21,828 nucleotides of DNA, taken from the NCBI GenBank assembly GCA_964348275.1, contig CAYGBT010000044.1, positions 1-21,828 of the forward strand, written 5' to 3'. This DNA comes from CSP1-5 sp964348275 (GTDB lineage Bacteria; Methylomirabilota; Methylomirabilia; Methylomirabilales; CSP1-5). Under the pieces are notes generated by a model, which ran no database searches, was not told where the DNA came from, and was given only the letters and a program-made list of their open reading frames with translations. The translations under genes and the position numbers were made by a program. This document shows positions 20,647 through 21,828 of this stretch, one piece after another. Every line of letters starts with the position of its first letter. The first letter of the stretch is position 1.

Positions 20647-21402
20647 GTGGACGTGAAAGATTTCTTGTTTAAAGCTGGGACGCCAGCTTTTCTTCATTCC
20701 ATCCAGGTACCCAAGGCGCTCGTCGTATGTGTTCTGGCGCCTCATCCCGATGACTTTGATGGGATAGGTATCACCATGCGTTTTTTCAAGGACAATGGAA
20801 ACTCCATATATGTGGCAGTTCTGAGTTCCGGGGCTAGTGGGGTAGAGGACGGATTTTGCTCTGCTTCGACTGTGAAGGCAAAAGGTCGAATACGAGAGGA
20901 GGAACAAAGGAAAAGCTGTGACTTTTTTGGATTACCCGAATCGCACCTTCGCTTTCTCAGGCTCGTGGAAGACCACGCAGGCCACATCATTGAAAACGAC
21001 GAAAATTTCGAATGCGTTCGAGATTATGTTCTGGAAATACGGCCGGACATGGTTTTTCTTCCGCATGGCAATGATACCAATATCGGACATCAACGGACAT
21101 ATTCTCTCTTCAGAAAAATCGCTGCGGCAGCGCGGTATCCGATTACGGCATTCTTAAATAGAGATCCGAAGACAATCAGCATGCGACATGACGTTTATGC
21201 TGTCTTTGGAGAAAAAGAAGCAGAATGGAAAGGCCGATTATTACGGTTCCACGAATCACAGCAGCAACGGAACTTGAATACAAGAAAGCATGGCTTTGAC
21301 GAGCGCATCCTGACAGGTGACCGGAAAGTGGCGCAGAAGGATCTCCAAAGGAATATGTATGCAGAAGCATTCGAGCTTGAGTTTTGGGGGTTGACGGATT
21401 GA
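20647..21402 (+). CDS. PIG-L/LmbE-family deacetylase
   Basis: GTG 20647 with GCGAGG six nt upstream; GTG 20653 is also possible, and no ATG fits this frame. 251 aa. VLAPHPDDFDG (29-39) is the PHPDD zinc motif, with Phe after the Asp pair where Glu is usual. REEEQRKSCDFFGLPESHLRFL is the typical helix and turn; IRPDMVFLPHGNDTNIGHQRTY supplies the third zinc His. The family removes N-acetyl from sugars (GlcNAc-PI, GlcNAc-inositol, antibiotic sugars). The substrate cannot be told. No glycosyltransferase is adjacent, but the gene is probably in one operon with the upstream exported protein. Codon use is AT-richer than upstream, which may reflect transfer. Confidence 0.85.
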   Translation: MDVKDFLFKAGTPAFLHSIQVPKALVVCVLAPHPDDFDGIGITMRFFKDNGNSIYVAVLSSGASGVEDGFCSASTVKAKGRIREEEQRKSCDFFGLPESHLRFLRLVEDHAGHIIENDENFECVRDYVLEIRPDMVFLPHGNDTNIGHQRTYSLFRKIAAAARYPITAFLNRDPKTISMRHDVYAVFGEKEAEWKGRLLRFHESQQQRNLNTRKHGFDERILTGDRKVAQKDLQRNMYAEAFELEFWGLTD

Positions 21403-21429
21403 GAGAGCCAATAGGAGTCAGTGGGAACG

Positions 21430-21590
21430 GGGTCTGTCCTTGAATCTTGATATTAGCTAACTATTCCCCCGGATGCTGCCTGGATACCTCTTCCGAGGCA
21501 GAGAATACTTGGGCCTCATCTAGGGGAGGCAAGGATGGAACCGGGGCAGGCATAGGCTTCAGCCCTCCGTTGGCGCACCGGACCGCGCAC
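21430..21590 (+). repeat. PHT-21: tag, mutated promoter, hairpin core
   Basis: GGGGTCTGTCCTTGAATCTTGATATT tag. TGGATA (21481-21486), 17-nt spacer, AATACT (21504-21509), both one or two bases off the family boxes. 27 nt to GGAACC, with GCCTC/GAGGC in the spacer. Hairpin CCGGGGCAGGC (21541-21551) / GCCCTCCGTTGG (21562-21573); the outer CCGG pairs with TTGG through G·U. No terminator before the gene at 21653. Confidence 0.75.
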
Positions 21591-21652
21591 CAAGAAAGGC
21601 TGTAACAGAGTGAGATAGTGAATCTGAGCGCCCCCGCAGTCCTCCGGAGAGC

Positions 21653-21828
21653 ATGAGTCCGTGGTCATCTGAGCGGGGCCTCCTGACCTGGCGCGTGCTT
21701 CTGATTCCACTTGCCGCCGCCGGGCTTACACTAAATCTTGCATGTACTCCCTGCACTTCCCTGCACAAGACCTGGGGGGCCTGGGAACAAGAAGCCCGCG
21801 TGGTGCTTCGGCAGGGCAGAGGTCACAA
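21653..21828 (+). CDS. 5' part of a predicted lipoprotein gene
   Basis: ATG 21653 behind CCGGAGAGC. The frame is open to the window edge (58 codons). After MSPWSSERGL comes a hydrophobic stretch WRVLLIPLAAAGLTLNLAC ending in Cys, fitting a lipobox (NLAC). The following sequence is partly charged (KTWGAWEQEARVVLRQG). The gene continues beyond the window, so the family cannot be stated. PHT-21 lies just upstream. Confidence 0.55.
   Translation, partial: MSPWSSERGLLTWRVLLIPLAAAGLTLNLACTPCTSLHKTWGAWEQEARVVLRQGRGH

Noticed and set aside
34..21590. Integron cassette array with attC sites
   Set aside because: The repeats lack RYYYAAC/GTTRRRY ends, include large operons such as GH65, and carry promoters and terminators. 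No integrase is present.

Overview
The window is about 21.8 kb of moderately GC-rich bacterial DNA. It carries some two dozen mostly small genes, nearly all on the + strand and separated by unusually elaborate intergenic regions. Lipobox and Sec signal peptides, a PilZ domain, MscL, MsrA and sigma70-type promoters suggest a Gram-negative environmental bacterium. Nitrospirota- or Methylomirabilota-like lineages would fit, but nothing here fixes the taxon. There are no rRNA, tRNA, CRISPR, phage or transposase genes.

Layout. 1-3161: EVE-like/PD-(D/E)XK nuclease, a broken TPR/coiled-coil gene and a PEGA-like membrane-anchored protein. 3162-6426: PhoU-like and GYD-domain pair, a PilZ protein and a decayed PD-(D/E)XK nuclease. 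6427-9483: HAD phosphoglucomutase plus GH65 phosphorylase operon. 9484-11732: CPBP (CAAX) protease and cspA on the - strand, then a zinc-ribbon protein and a 4HBT thioesterase. 11733-14308: mscL, a Lys-rich protein, DUF4197 with two in-frame ambers, a DUF3784-like membrane protein and a truncated gene. 14309-17351: lipoprotein (-), peroxiredoxin, lipoprotein and a broken two-TM protein. 17352-21828: a small conserved protein with msrA, an M28 peptidase, a secreted tail-anchored protein with a PIG-L deacetylase, and the start of a lipoprotein gene.

The most striking content lies between the genes. About 20 copies, whole or partial, of one element family sit in the intergenic regions, all reading on the + strand. 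I call them PHT elements (promoter-hairpin-terminator). A complete copy has a 5' tag (GGGGTC..CTTGAATCTTGACATT-like), a promoter TTGACA-N17-GATACT, a 26-27 nt spacer, a GGAACC box opening a hairpin (CCGGGGTAGGC / GCCCACCTCCGG), and a GC-rich intrinsic terminator ending GGGCGTTTTGCTTT. The hairpin shows compensatory changes between copies, so it probably acts as RNA. Some copies are complete and contain no ORF (small RNA or attenuator). Others are only promoters feeding a gene directly, and others only 3' halves. I do not recognise the family. It could be a genome-wide riboswitch or attenuator regulon, a mobile promoter cassette, or both.

Several genes are damaged: a TPR gene with no standard start codon and an internal TAA, DUF4197 with two TAGs, a TGA near the start of a membrane protein gene, a frameshifted nuclease, and a gene cut off by a PHT element. 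This suggests either active decay with element insertion or sequence errors. The intact genes look like stress and envelope functions (oxidised-protein repair, peroxide detoxification, osmotic release, cold shock, alpha-glucoside use) more than one pathway.
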